From Dactylosporangium sp040689395 (GTDB taxonomy: Bacteria; Actinomycetota; Actinomycetes; Mycobacteriales; Micromonosporaceae): a DNA stretch of 64,000 nucleotides. Below are positions 7,278 through 15,664 of this stretch, piece by piece. The translations under genes and the position numbers were made by a program. Numbering within the stretch: position 1 is the stretch's first letter; each line of letters begins with the position of its first letter. The notes beneath the pieces are model-generated. The model made no database searches. It was given only the letters and a program-made list of their open reading frames with translations, and was not told the origin of the DNA. Location of the stretch: NCBI RefSeq assembly GCF_040689395.1, contig NZ_JBFAZX010000012.1, positions 147,364 to 211,363 on the forward strand, given 5' to 3'.

Positions 7278-8251
7278 GGCCCTTCGTGTACGAACGACCG
7301 GGCGACGCCGAGGGCGCGCTGGCCACGATGGTCAAGCCCGGCGCGGTGTACCTGGCCGGGGGCACCAACCTCGTCGACCTCATGAAGCTCGGAGTGACCG
7401 TGCCCGACGTGCTGGTGGACCTGAGCCACCTGCCGTACCGCGACATCGAGGCGCTGCCGGGCGGCGGCCTGCACATCGGCGCGCTGGTGCCCAACAGCGA
7501 CCTCGCCACGCACCCGGCGGTGCGCGCGGGCTACCCGGCCCTGTCGCAGGCCGTGCTCGCCGGCGCGTCCGGGCAGCTGCGCAACCGCGCGACCGTGGCC
7601 GGCAACCTGCTGCAGCGCACCCGCTGCCGGTACTTCCAGGACGTCACCAAGGCGTGCAACAAGCGCATCCCGGGCTCGGGCTGCGACGCGCGCGAGGGCG
7701 AGCACCGCGACCTCGCGATCCTGGGCGCGTCCCCGCAGTGCGTCGCGACCAACCCGTCGGACATGGCCGTGGCGCTGTCCATCATGGATGCCTCGGTGCA
7801 GTACATCGGCCCGCACGGCAGCGCCGCGATCAGCGTGCACGACCTCTTCCGCCGACCGGGCGAGCGGCCCGACCGCGACACCAACCTGCCCCACGGCGCG
7901 CTGATCACCGGGGTCGCACTGCCGCAGCTGCCCATGGCCGCGACGTCGGTCTACCGCAAGGTCCGCGACCGCGCGTCCTTCGCCTTCGCCGCCGGCTCGA
8001 TCGCGGCCGCGGTGGACGTGCGCGAGGGCGTCGTGCACGACGCCCGCATCGCCTGGGGCGCCGCCGCCCACCTGCCGTGGCGCGCCTGGACCGCGGAGCG
8101 CGCGCTGCGCGGCGCACCGGCCACGGTGGACAGTTTCGCGCGAGCCGCCGATGAGGAACTGGCCGGCGCCCGGCCGCTGCGCGACAACGGCTACAAGGTG
8201 CCGCTGCTGCGCAACCTGACCGTCGAGGTGCTGCGGGAGTTGACCTCGTGA
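7274..8251 (+). CDS. Mo-dependent oxidoreductase, FAD subunit with extra 4Fe-4S site (PaoB-like)
   Basis: The 325-residue FAD-binding subunit has the PCMH-type signature YLAGGTNLVDLMKLG and RNRATVAGNLLQRTRC. The stretch from RCRYFQDVTKACNK to PGSGC is the cysteine-bearing insertion that in E. coli PaoB holds an additional 4Fe-4S cluster; ordinary xanthine dehydrogenase FAD subunits lack it. This places the enzyme with the periplasmic aldehyde oxidoreductase type rather than purine catabolism. Neither this subunit nor the small one shows a Tat signal in the chosen frames. ATGA overlap upstream, GTGA overlap downstream. Confidence 0.93.
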   Translation: MRPFVYERPGDAEGALATMVKPGAVYLAGGTNLVDLMKLGVTVPDVLVDLSHLPYRDIEALPGGGLHIGALVPNSDLATHPAVRAGYPALSQAVLAGASGQLRNRATVAGNLLQRTRCRYFQDVTKACNKRIPGSGCDAREGEHRDLAILGASPQCVATNPSDMAVALSIMDASVQYIGPHGSAAISVHDLFRRPGERPDRDTNLPHGALITGVALPQLPMAATSVYRKVRDRASFAFAAGSIAAAVDVREGVVHDARIAWGAAAHLPWRAWTAERALRGAPATVDSFARAADEELAGARPLRDNGYKVPLLRNLTVEVLRELTS

Positions 8252-10338
8252 CGACGCTGCGCACCGCCGCGAACGTCGGCACCGCCCAGCCGCGGCTGGA
8301 GGCGCGCGAGAAGGTCACCGGGCAGGCGCGGTACGCCATGGACCACCCCCTGCCGGGCGCCGTCCACGCCTGGCCGGTGCAGGCGGCGTTCGCCCGCGGG
8401 CGGGTGATCGACGTGGACACCACCCCCGCGCTCGCGATCGACGGGGTCCTCGCGGTGCTGTGGCACGGCAACGCGCCGCGCCTCGAGCCCGCCGCCGACC
8501 CGACCCTGCTCGTGCTGCAGTCGCCCGACGTCGCCTTCCACGGGCAGGTGGTCGCGCTGGTCGTGGCGAGGAGCCTGGAGAGCGCGCGGGAGGGCGCGGA
8601 GGCGGTCGTGGTGCGGGCGGAGATCCAGCCGGCGGACACCGTGCTGCGCGCCGACCATCCGGGCCTCTACGAGCCGGCGACCGTCAACGCCGGCTACGTC
8701 GGCCGGGTGGAGAAGGGCGACTTCGACGCCGGGTTCGCCGTCGCGCGGATACGCGTCGACGCGACGTACCGCACGCCGATCGAGCACCACAACCCGATGG
8801 AACCACATGCCACGACCGCGTTCTGGGAGCACGGGCGGCTCGTCGTGTTCGACGCGACGCAGTCCTCAACCACGGTACGCGACACCCTCGCCGCCCTCTT
8901 CGAGCTTCCGCCGCAGCTCGTGCGCGTGCGGAACGAGCACGTGGGCGGGGGCTTCGGCTCGAAGGGCGCGCCGCGGGTGAACGTGGTCCTCGCCGCGATG
9001 GCCGCCCGTATCGTGGGCCGGCCGGTCAAGCTCGCGCTCAGCCGGCAGATGCTGTTCTCGCTGGCCGGGTACCGCACCCCGACCATCCAGCGCGTCAGGC
9101 TCGGCGCCGACGGGAACGGTCGCCTGCTCGCCCTCGCCCACGATGCCATCTCGCAGACGTCGCGGCTCGTGGAGTTCACCGAGCAGAGCGCCGTCGTCAG
9201 CCGCGTCCTCTACAACCCGCCCGACCACGTCAGCACGCACCGCGTCGTCGCCCTCGACGTGCCGCCGCCGTCCTGGATGCGCGCCCCCGGCGAGTGCCCT
9301 GGCTCGTTCGCGCTCGAGTCGGCCATGGACGAGCTGGCCACCGCTGGCAACTGGGATCCCGTGCGGCTGCGCATCGACAACGACACCGCGAGCGAGGTCG
9401 AGGGCCTGCCGTTCAGCAGCCGGCACCTCGCCGAGTGCCTCCGGCGCGGCGCCGACCTGTTCGGCTGGGCCGGGCGCGACCCGCGACCCGCGGCCCGCCG
9501 CGAGGGACGCTGGCTCCTCGGTACCGGTGTGGCGTCGGCCTCCTTCCCGGCGATCACCTGGCCCTCGACCGCGACCGCGCGCGCCACCGCCGACGACCAC
9601 TTCGAGGTCGCGGTCAACGCCGCGGACATCGGCACCGGCGCGCGCACGGTCGTGCGGCAGATCGCCGCCGACGCTCTCGGCCGCGACGCGCACTGCGTCG
9701 AGATCGCCGTCGGCGACAGCGCGATCGGACCGGCCCCGGTCGCGGGCGGCTCGATGGGCACGTCCTCGTGGGGCTGGGCCGTGACGAAGGCCTGCCGCCT
9801 TCTGCGCGAGCGCATCGAGCGCGACCACGGTGGCCGCGTCCCACCGGAGGGCGTCGCGGTCAGCGCCGACACGACCACCGACATCGCCGCCCGCGACGAG
9901 TACGCCCGGCACGCCTTCGGCGCCCAGTTCTGCGCGCTGCGCGTCGACCCGTCCACCGGCGAGGTCCGCCTCGACCGCATGCTGGGCGTCTTCGCGGCAG
10001 GCCGGATCATCAACCCGACCACGGCCCGCTCGCAGCTCCTCGGCGGGATGACGATGGGCGCGTCGATGGCGTTGATGGAGCAGACCGTCCTGGACCCGCG
10101 CAGCGGCGACTTCGTGACGTCGGACCTGGCGTCCTACCACGTCGCGGTGAACGCCGACATCCCGCGCATCGACGTGGAGTTCGTGCCGGAGGAGGACGCC
10201 CACCTGAACCCGATGGGCTCGAAGGGCATCGGCGAGCTCGGCATCGTCGGCGCCGCCGCCGCGGTCGCGAACGCCGTCCACCACGCGACGGGCATCCGCG
10301 TCAGATCCCTCCCGATCACGCCCTCCTCCTTACTCTAG
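8248..10338 (+). CDS. Mo-dependent oxidoreductase, molybdopterin-binding catalytic subunit (PaoC-like)
   Basis: The 696-residue catalytic subunit binds the molybdenum cofactor. Visible landmarks are GGGFGSKGAPR (Moco binding), PGECPGSFALESAMDE, and GSKGIGELG near the C-terminus, whose glutamate is the catalytic base of the xanthine oxidase family. Its length fits PaoC/YagR. The GTG start overlaps the previous stop (GTGA). No XdhC/PaoD-type Moco sulfurase or insertion chaperone follows, so maturation must be supplied in trans. Aldehydes are the likely substrates by family; this was not tested. Confidence 0.93.
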   Translation: MTTLRTAANVGTAQPRLEAREKVTGQARYAMDHPLPGAVHAWPVQAAFARGRVIDVDTTPALAIDGVLAVLWHGNAPRLEPAADPTLLVLQSPDVAFHGQVVALVVARSLESAREGAEAVVVRAEIQPADTVLRADHPGLYEPATVNAGYVGRVEKGDFDAGFAVARIRVDATYRTPIEHHNPMEPHATTAFWEHGRLVVFDATQSSTTVRDTLAALFELPPQLVRVRNEHVGGGFGSKGAPRVNVVLAAMAARIVGRPVKLALSRQMLFSLAGYRTPTIQRVRLGADGNGRLLALAHDAISQTSRLVEFTEQSAVVSRVLYNPPDHVSTHRVVALDVPPPSWMRAPGECPGSFALESAMDELATAGNWDPVRLRIDNDTASEVEGLPFSSRHLAECLRRGADLFGWAGRDPRPAARREGRWLLGTGVASASFPAITWPSTATARATADDHFEVAVNAADIGTGARTVVRQIAADALGRDAHCVEIAVGDSAIGPAPVAGGSMGTSSWGWAVTKACRLLRERIERDHGGRVPPEGVAVSADTTTDIAARDEYARHAFGAQFCALRVDPSTGEVRLDRMLGVFAAGRIINPTTARSQLLGGMTMGASMALMEQTVLDPRSGDFVTSDLASYHVAVNADIPRIDVEFVPEEDAHLNPMGSKGIGELGIVGAAAAVANAVHHATGIRVRSLPITPSSLL

Positions 10339-10426
10339 ATCAATTATGGCCCTATTTGGTTGCGCTGGTTGACCATATCTGTCATCATTGTCGCCGGTGG
10401 CTCGCGTACACGGGAGGAACGACGCG

Positions 10427-10645
10427 ATGACTACGACCATCCCAATCCCACAACCTCGGCAGGCGCGTCTTGAGGGCGACTTCGACAACGAGGGGAACTG
10501 GTATCCCACACAGGAACAGTGGAACGCCGCCGTGCAGCAATCGCTGGACGAACTCGGCCTGACGTACGAACAATTGGCCTGCGAGGCAGCCGCGGGCGAG
10601 TTCCGGTCATACGAGGCCCGCAGCCTCTGGTTCCACATTGGCTAG
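10427..10645 (+). CDS. Small protein of unknown function, first of an overlapping pair
   Basis: This 72-residue acidic protein contains QSLDELGLTYEQLACEA followed by the C-terminal pattern GEFRSYEARSLWFHIG. GGGAGG at the right distance decides the ATG at 10427. The next gene starts within its last codons (8-base overlap). The size, order and coupling are reminiscent of a type II toxin-antitoxin pair with the small partner first, but I do not recognise either family. The DNA just upstream (10339-10426) is AT-richer than its surroundings, consistent with a promoter of its own. Confidence 0.72.
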   Translation: MTTTIPIPQPRQARLEGDFDNEGNWYPTQEQWNAAVQQSLDELGLTYEQLACEAAAGEFRSYEARSLWFHIG

Positions 10646-11078
10646 GAGCCGATTCCAGCGAGCCTGCGCGGACTTCGCGACAGGACTCACACAACTGCTG
10701 AATTCGACCGTGACCGACGGCACGAGCATTCGCACCGTCAACACTCCAGACGACCGCACGCGGCTGGGCATCGACATCACACGCAGCGGTGCGCGCGGCC
10801 GCCTCGCGCGCCTTCGGACGACGCGCGGGATACACCTGTGGCTGGGCGTCGACGCCGAGCTTTTCGCGGACGAGGACGGCCACGCGACCGTGGAGAAGTC
10901 GACCTGGACCCTGGTCAGCGGCCAGCACGCCGAGACCGAGATGCTGCACTACGACTACGAGCGGGCCAAGGACGGCTATCCGGAGGCGCACTTCAACGCC
11001 ATCCGCAGGCGGCCTGACAAGGCCGTCGAGGGGCTGCTTGATCTCGGCTACAAGCTCCAGGAGCCCGCTCTCGACTGA
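10638..11078 (+). CDS. Protein of unknown function, second of an overlapping pair
   Basis: The product is 146 residues if translation starts at TTG 10638, inside the previous gene; a GTG at 10710 would give about 122 residues. It is a mixed alpha/beta sequence with GRLARLRTTRGIHLWLGVD in the middle and a tail YDYERAKDGYPEAHFNAI. No membrane segment or signal peptide is seen. Its partner is the preceding 72-residue gene. A toxin or effector role is only a guess from gene arrangement. Confidence 0.68.
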   Translation: MARSRFQRACADFATGLTQLLNSTVTDGTSIRTVNTPDDRTRLGIDITRSGARGRLARLRTTRGIHLWLGVDAELFADEDGHATVEKSTWTLVSGQHAETEMLHYDYERAKDGYPEAHFNAIRRRPDKAVEGLLDLGYKLQEPALD

Positions 11079-11139
11079 GCCGAACCGCACCGCGAGGCCC
11101 CACACGGTGCGGTGGCGGGGTCCGGTTCCGGTGCCGTGG

Positions 11140-11766
11140 TCAGGTGCGTTCGGGTAGCGGGCGGCTGTCCCAGCGCCATGATGTGCGGGCCGGGTGGCCG
11201 GGAAGCTCGCCGCGGCCCGTGGCCCACAGCAGGGTTGCCCAGGGGTCGGGGTGCGGTGGCAGGTCCGTGAAGAGGCGGTCGAGGACGGCCTGGCAGAGGT
11301 GGGGCGGGGGATTCCACGGGCGGTCCACCGTGTCGGCCACGTCCCAGGCGTGGACCAGGACCTCGATCACGCCCATCGCGGCGAAGCCCTCCGGGTCGCT
11401 GAGTCCATCCGGGTGCCAGCCGCGGCGGGTGGGTGGGGCCGCGTCGACCACAGCGGCGAGCATGGCGGCGCACGCCTCCAGTGCGCGCAGCAGGCCCAGG
11501 GTGCCGGCGGAACGTTCGACGAAGATCGTGCTCGACGGGCCGCCCGCGCGCATCTCGTGCCAGACGAACGGGAGGTAGGACTCCTGCGGGCTGTCGGATG
11601 AGGCGATCTGGGCGGCGTACGCGAACAGGTCGTCGGCCATGTGCTCGACCGTCTCCCAGCATGACCACGACAGGGTGCCGGCCGGGCGGTCCCAGCCGTC
11701 GTCGGGGACGTCGCCGAATGCCTGGCGCACCAGCGAGACGGCGGTGAGCACGTCGGTGCCGTTCAT
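11140..11766 (-). CDS. DinB/maleylpyruvate-isomerase-like protein
   Basis: The 208-residue product has the four-helix DinB_2/MDMPI_N fold signature: an N-terminal WDRPAG...WSCWETVEHMADDLFAYA and a central EVLVHAWDVADTV, giving the usual histidine ligands for a metal site. Members include mycothiol-dependent enzymes, but most are uncharacterised. It is the last gene of the leftward operon after the ABC exporter; its ATG begins three bases after the HAD fragment's stop codon. A longer start at 11820 would reach into that fragment and is less likely. Confidence 0.82.
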   Translation of the reverse strand: MNGTDVLTAVSLVRQAFGDVPDDGWDRPAGTLSWSCWETVEHMADDLFAYAAQIASSDSPQESYLPFVWHEMRAGGPSSTIFVERSAGTLGLLRALEACAAMLAAVVDAAPPTRRGWHPDGLSDPEGFAAMGVIEVLVHAWDVADTVDRPWNPPPHLCQAVLDRLFTDLPPHPDPWATLLWATGRGELPGHPARTSWRWDSRPLPERT

Positions 11767-11768
11767 CG

Positions 11769-11978
11769 TCACGACGCCGACGCTAGCAGGGCGCGGCCGA
11801 TCTCGTATGCGTCGATACACGATTCGCCGCGGTACGACGCGGCGGCCAGGCCGGTCAGGTGCGTGTCGGCGTTGACCGCGACGGTGGCGGCCAGGTGGCG
11901 GAACAGCGGGGCGTCGGACATCGAGTCGCCGTAGGCCACACGGCGGGCGTCCATGTCGAGCACGTGCGGCACCATCAT
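11769..11978 (-). pseudogene. C-terminal scrap of a HAD hydrolase, translationally coupled
   Basis: This 69-codon frame reads ...RRVAYGDSMSDAPLFRHLA and then TVAVNADTHLTGLA...YEIGRALLA, which is the motif IV end of a HAD-superfamily phosphatase (GDSxSD). The DxDx(T/V) nucleophile motif and the cap region are absent, so it cannot be an active phosphatase alone. Its ATG overlaps the ATPase stop codon (ATGA), so it is probably still translated. The rest of the gene was presumably deleted when the exporter genes were joined to it. Confidence 0.6.
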
Positions 11979-12973
11979 GGCCGCGCTCCGTCTCGCCGCA
12001 CCGGGAAAGCGGGTGGAGATGCGGCCAGGCCGCGGCCGGGAACTCCGGCCGACGTAGCCGCGCTGGGGGATTGGTACAGCTCGCGGACCACGGCCTCGAT
12101 GTCGGGTTCCTCGACGGTGAGGTCGTGCACCTGCGCGGTCGCGGCGACGGCGGCCAGGATCGCGGCGACGGTGGTGCTGCCGGGGGCGAACGACAGGCGC
12201 TGGCGCAGGCCGCCGGCCTCGACGCCGACGAGCCTGGCGCCGGGGATCGCGTCGAGCGGGGCGGCCGGCTCGGTGAGGTCGAGCACGAGGGTGCGCTCGG
12301 CGCCGGCGTGCCGGGCGAGGCCGTCGAGGGTGCCGTCGTACGCGAGCCGGCCGTGGTCCACGAGCAGGATCCGCTCGGTGAGCCGACGCACGTCGCCCAT
12401 GTCGTGCGTGGCCAGCAGCAGGCTGGTGCCGAACGCGGCGCGCTGCTCGACCAGGAACGCGCGCAGCCGCTCCTTGCTCAGCACATCCAGGCCGATCGTC
12501 GGCTCGTCGAGGATGAGCAGCTCCGGCGCGTGCAGCAGCGCGGCGGCGACCTCGCCGCGGATGCGCTGGCCCAGGGACAGCTGGCGCACCGGAGTGTCCA
12601 GAAAGGACCCCAGGTCGAGGCGCTCGGCGAGTTCGGCCAGCCGCGGGCGGTGGTCGATGCGGTGGATCGCGCCGAGCGCCCGGTAGGAGTCGCGCAGCGG
12701 CAGGTCCCACCACAGCTGGCTGCGCTGGCCGAAGACGACACCGATGCGCCTGGCCAGCCGGCGGCGCTGCCGCAGCGGCTCCAGGCCGCAGGTGCGCACG
12801 GTGCCGGAGGTGGGGCGCAGGATGCCGGTCAGCATCTTGATGGTGGTGGACTTGCCGGCGCCGTTCGCGCCGATGTAGCCGACCGCGGCGCCCCGTTCGA
12901 CGCCGAACGTCAGGCCGTCGACCGCGGCGACTTTCTTGAAGTACCGCCGAAGCTGGGAAACCTCGATGATCAT
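11975..12973 (-). CDS. ABC-2 type exporter ATPase (COG4586-like)
   Basis: The 332-residue ATP-binding subunit carries Walker A GANGAGKST, a Q-loop in VVFGQRSQLWWDL, the signature LSLGQRIRGE (S-L-G-Q instead of LSGGQ, usual for this subfamily) and Walker B LLILDEPTIGLD. FGQRSQLWWDLP is characteristic of the COG4586 group that pairs with COG4587 and COG3694 permeases, both encoded just upstream. The start overlaps the permease stop by ATGA. The substrate is unknown. Confidence 0.93.
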   Translation of the reverse strand: MIIEVSQLRRYFKKVAAVDGLTFGVERGAAVGYIGANGAGKSTTIKMLTGILRPTSGTVRTCGLEPLRQRRRLARRIGVVFGQRSQLWWDLPLRDSYRALGAIHRIDHRPRLAELAERLDLGSFLDTPVRQLSLGQRIRGEVAAALLHAPELLILDEPTIGLDVLSKERLRAFLVEQRAAFGTSLLLATHDMGDVRRLTERILLVDHGRLAYDGTLDGLARHAGAERTLVLDLTEPAAPLDAIPGARLVGVEAGGLRQRLSFAPGSTTVAAILAAVAATAQVHDLTVEEPDIEAVVRELYQSPSAATSAGVPGRGLAASPPAFPVRRDGARP

Positions 12974-13764
12974 GAGCCCGTCCCGGTGTAATGGCGCAGG
13001 CCGGCCCGCCAGCCCAGCAGCGCGATCGCCCACGCCCCGGCGGCGGCCAGGGGCGTGCACCAGCCGATCCAGGGTGGCAGGCCGGGCGGCGGCGGGAGCC
13101 GCAGCAGGGTGAGGACCGGCAGGTAGGCCACGAACGACGCCGGGACCACGAACGTGAACAGCGTCCGCAACGGCCCGGGGTAGACGCTCGCCGGGAACTG
13201 CGCCGCGTACTGTCCACCGTAGACGAACGACGCGGTGACCTCGGCCCCGTCGACGAGCCAGAACTGCACGGCGGCCGCGGCCGTGAACAGCGCGGCGAAG
13301 ATGGCCGATCCACACAGGACGGTCAGCGCCACCAGCCCCGCGGCCGCCGGGGTCCAGCGGATCCCGATCCCGGCCAGGACCGCCGTGGCAAGGACGGATC
13401 CGGCGACGGTACGGCCCAGCCGGCGCAACGACAGCTCAGCGCCGATCAGCTGGGGCAGCACCGGGAGCGGGCGCAGCAGGAAGGCGTCGAACGCCCCGCT
13501 GCGCAGGTAGCCGGGCAGCGCGTCGAGGTGGCCGAAGAACAGGTCGGCGAGGCTCATCGAGACGTGGCCGAGCGCGAAGACCAGTAGCGCCGCCCGCAGC
13601 GTCAGCCCGCCCAGCGCTGGGACGTTCGCGAACACCACGTACAGCTCGCACACGCCGGTGACGGTCGCCCCGACGCTGGCGAACACCTCGATGACGAACG
13701 ATCCGCGGTAGGCCGTCTGCGCGCGTACGTGCATGCGGGCCAGCACGAGGTAGGGCTCAACCAC
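12970..13764 (-). CDS. ABC-2 type exporter permease (COG3694-like)
   Basis: The 264-residue membrane protein has about six transmembrane segments. The LPGYLRSGAFDAFLLRPLPVLPQL region is the conserved cytoplasmic loop of the DUF990-type permeases, which function as heterodimers. It overlaps the upstream permease gene by 8 bases and the ATPase gene by 4 bases. Confidence 0.9.
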   Translation of the reverse strand: MVEPYLVLARMHVRAQTAYRGSFVIEVFASVGATVTGVCELYVVFANVPALGGLTLRAALLVFALGHVSMSLADLFFGHLDALPGYLRSGAFDAFLLRPLPVLPQLIGAELSLRRLGRTVAGSVLATAVLAGIGIRWTPAAAGLVALTVLCGSAIFAALFTAAAAVQFWLVDGAEVTASFVYGGQYAAQFPASVYPGPLRTLFTFVVPASFVAYLPVLTLLRLPPPPGLPPWIGWCTPLAAAGAWAIALLGWRAGLRHYTGTGS

Positions 13765-14533
13765 CCTGGATCACCAGCCGCCGCGCGCCGAGCGCGAACC
13801 CGGCGCGGCCCGCGCCGAGCAGCCCGGCGAGCCAGAGCGCCTGCACCACAAGGGTCTGTGAACCCGACCGTCCCATGAGGACGTCCGTCGGCGCCTGCAT
13901 CATCGACGGGAACGGCGTGGCGGCGGCGATCGCGGCCAGCCACCCGGGGAACCAGTGCACCGGCACGACGAGTCCACACAGGACGCCGCTGACCACGAGG
14001 TACAACGTCATCGGCCCGCGCAGGTCCAGCAGCCAGAACGCGCTGAGGTTCACCAGCCACCGGCAGGCGAACGACAGGGCGGTGGCGAGCGCGACGCTGG
14101 CCAGACCCAGTGCGTAGGGCGCCGGCGTGTGCGGCAGCGCGAGACCGGTGACGAGCGCGCCGACCACCAGTGGCGGCAGGCCGCGCGGCAGCAGCGCGAA
14201 CGTGGCCCGGCCCAGGTCGGCGGCGAGGTAGGCGAGCATCGGATCGGCCGGGCGGGCCAGGTCGATCGCGATGTCGCCGGTGCGCACGCGCTGCGCCAGC
14301 TCGCTCCAGCCGAACAGCTGCACCGGGCCGATGAGCGCCTGGCCCAGCCAGACGTAGGTGGCGGCGGTGGCCCGGTCGTAGCCGGCGAGCGCGCCGCCGG
14401 CGGTGCCGACGACGGCGATCAGCACCGCGGAGCGGATCAGCCCGAAGACGCAGTTGGTGAAGGCACCGGCGAGCGCCGCCGTCCGGTACGCCGACCAGCG
14501 GCGGAACCCCAGCGCGAACAGGGTCGGCCACAT
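13757..14533 (-). CDS. ABC-2 type exporter permease (COG4587-like)
   Basis: The 258-residue, six-helix membrane protein starts MWPTLFALGFRRWSAYR; the loop RTGDIAIDLARPADPMLAYLA is the counterpart of the conserved DUF990 loop in its partner. The ATG at 14531-14533 is preceded by GGCAGGAG. It is the first gene of the five-gene leftward operon; tandem 14-base repeats lie about 110-150 bases upstream. Confidence 0.9.
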   Translation of the reverse strand: MWPTLFALGFRRWSAYRTAALAGAFTNCVFGLIRSAVLIAVVGTAGGALAGYDRATAATYVWLGQALIGPVQLFGWSELAQRVRTGDIAIDLARPADPMLAYLAADLGRATFALLPRGLPPLVVGALVTGLALPHTPAPYALGLASVALATALSFACRWLVNLSAFWLLDLRGPMTLYLVVSGVLCGLVVPVHWFPGWLAAIAAATPFPSMMQAPTDVLMGRSGSQTLVVQALWLAGLLGAGRAGFALGARRLVIQGG

Positions 14534-14641
14534 GTGCAACTCCTGCCGGGCGGGTGCGGGTGGACGGGTCACGATACCCACACGGCGGGTGATCCGGCCG
14601 CCGATTAACTCGCCAGCGGGGGCGCCGCCGGTCCCGGCCGC

Positions 14642-14682
14642 CGACGTCAGCGCCGCGATGTCAGTGCCGCGACGTCACGCCG
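14642..14682. repeat. Three tandem 14-base units upstream of the exporter operon
   Basis: CGACGTCAGCGCCG, CGATGTCAGTGCCG and CGACGTCACGCCG follow each other without a gap (consensus CGAYGTCAGYGCCG, the last unit one base shorter). They lie 109-149 bases upstream of the first permease start codon, a reasonable place for direct-repeat operators, but could equally be simple sequence. Confidence 0.5.
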
Positions 14683-14809
14683 ATGACGAGCACCAGTGAG
14701 AGCCGATCGCCGGCCACGAAGGCGATCGCCCCGCAGGGAGAAGCCTCCGGCGGCGGCTGCGCACGCGGCGGCGTGTCGCCCGGCCCGCCTGGTGAGCCGG
14801 TCGGCTCCG

Positions 14810-15310
14810 TCATCCGTGCCTGCTCGGGAGCGGCGGCTTGAACGTGATCGTGGGCACCTTCGGTGTGCTCGGGTGCGCGGCTGGCGTCGTCGGCTGGGTG
14901 GTCACCGGCTTCGTGGTCTTCGTCGGCTTCACCGTTGTCGTCGGGTCGCCCGGCTCGCCGAGATCGGAGGGCGCCATCGACGGCGACGGCGACGAAGCCG
15001 ACGGCTCCGGCTCCGGCGATTCGGTCGGCGACGGTTGCTCCGCGGCCGAGCTCGCGACCGGCGACTCCGGGGTGGCCGTGGACGGGGTGTCGACGGCGCC
15101 GCCGGTGCTCAGCGCGGCGACGACGAGGCCGATGATGAACAACAATGCGAGCCCGCCGCCCGCGACCCGGATCTTCGTCCTGCGGTCCATCGGGCCGGGC
15201 GCGGCGTCGTCCTCGTCCGGCTCGGGGCGATCGGGCAGCCGGATCTCGCCGGTGTACTCGCCGTAGATGAACCCGGGCAGTCCATCACGCGTGGCGTCGT
15301 CGTCGTTCAT
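14810..15310 (-). CDS. Single-pass membrane protein with Pro/Ser/Thr-rich tail
   Basis: The 166-residue product has an acidic cytoplasmic N-terminus (about 1-45, PEPDEDDAAPGPMDRR), one membrane segment (about 49-68, GGGLALLFIIGLVVAAL) and an extracytoplasmic tail of about 95 residues very rich in proline, serine and threonine. It starts in an ATGA overlap with the preceding small gene, and follows the kinase gene in the same direction. The layout resembles the tail architecture of the kinase itself. The function is unknown; a surface or kinase-substrate role is inference. Confidence 0.75.
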   Translation of the reverse strand: MNDDDATRDGLPGFIYGEYTGEIRLPDRPEPDEDDAAPGPMDRRTKIRVAGGGLALLFIIGLVVAALSTGGAVDTPSTATPESPVASSAAEQPSPTESPEPEPSASSPSPSMAPSDLGEPGDPTTTVKPTKTTKPVTTQPTTPAAHPSTPKVPTITFKPPLPSRHG

Positions 15311-15633
15311 ACACCCGCCTTCAAGCCAGTGCGCTCGACGGTGAACCTCGGGTATCCCGCGGTGAAGTGGGTCGGCTCGATCGTCTCGACCCGGTGGCCG
15401 ACCGTGCGCCGCGGGCGATCCCTGCCGATCTGGACGTGCGGCGCGCCGCCGCCCGTGCGCGACCCGTTACGGATCGGCCACATCCGGACCGCGCCGGGCC
15501 GCCCGTCGCTGCCCTGGAGCTGGATCTTGACGTTGATCGCAGCGCCGGTGCTGACGCTGATCGTGCGGTTCATCGCCGCCCGAACCCCTGCCGGGCGGTC
15601 GGGGCCGCTGACGAGGCACCGGTCGCGTGACAC
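15307..15633 (-). CDS. Small unknown protein between kinase and membrane protein
   Basis: The product is 108 residues from GTG at 15631-15633 (TTAGGA precedes it) or 88 residues from the internal ATG. It is basic and probably beta-rich (NRTISVSTGAAINVKIQLQG). The main evidence that it is real is context: it starts 31 bases after the kinase gene and its stop overlaps the next start (ATGA). I recognise no family. Confidence 0.55.
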   Translation of the reverse strand: MSRDRCLVSGPDRPAGVRAAMNRTISVSTGAAINVKIQLQGSDGRPGAVRMWPIRNGSRTGGGAPHVQIGRDRPRRTVGHRVETIEPTHFTAGYPRFTVERTGLKAGV

Positions 15634-15664
15634 GCAGGAATCCTAAACGAACGCGAAGGGCTTT

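Noticed and set aside
14642..14682. CRISPR-like array
   Set aside because: Units are 14 bases, directly adjacent and without spacers; no Cas genes lie near, although a TPR-CHAT protease does.
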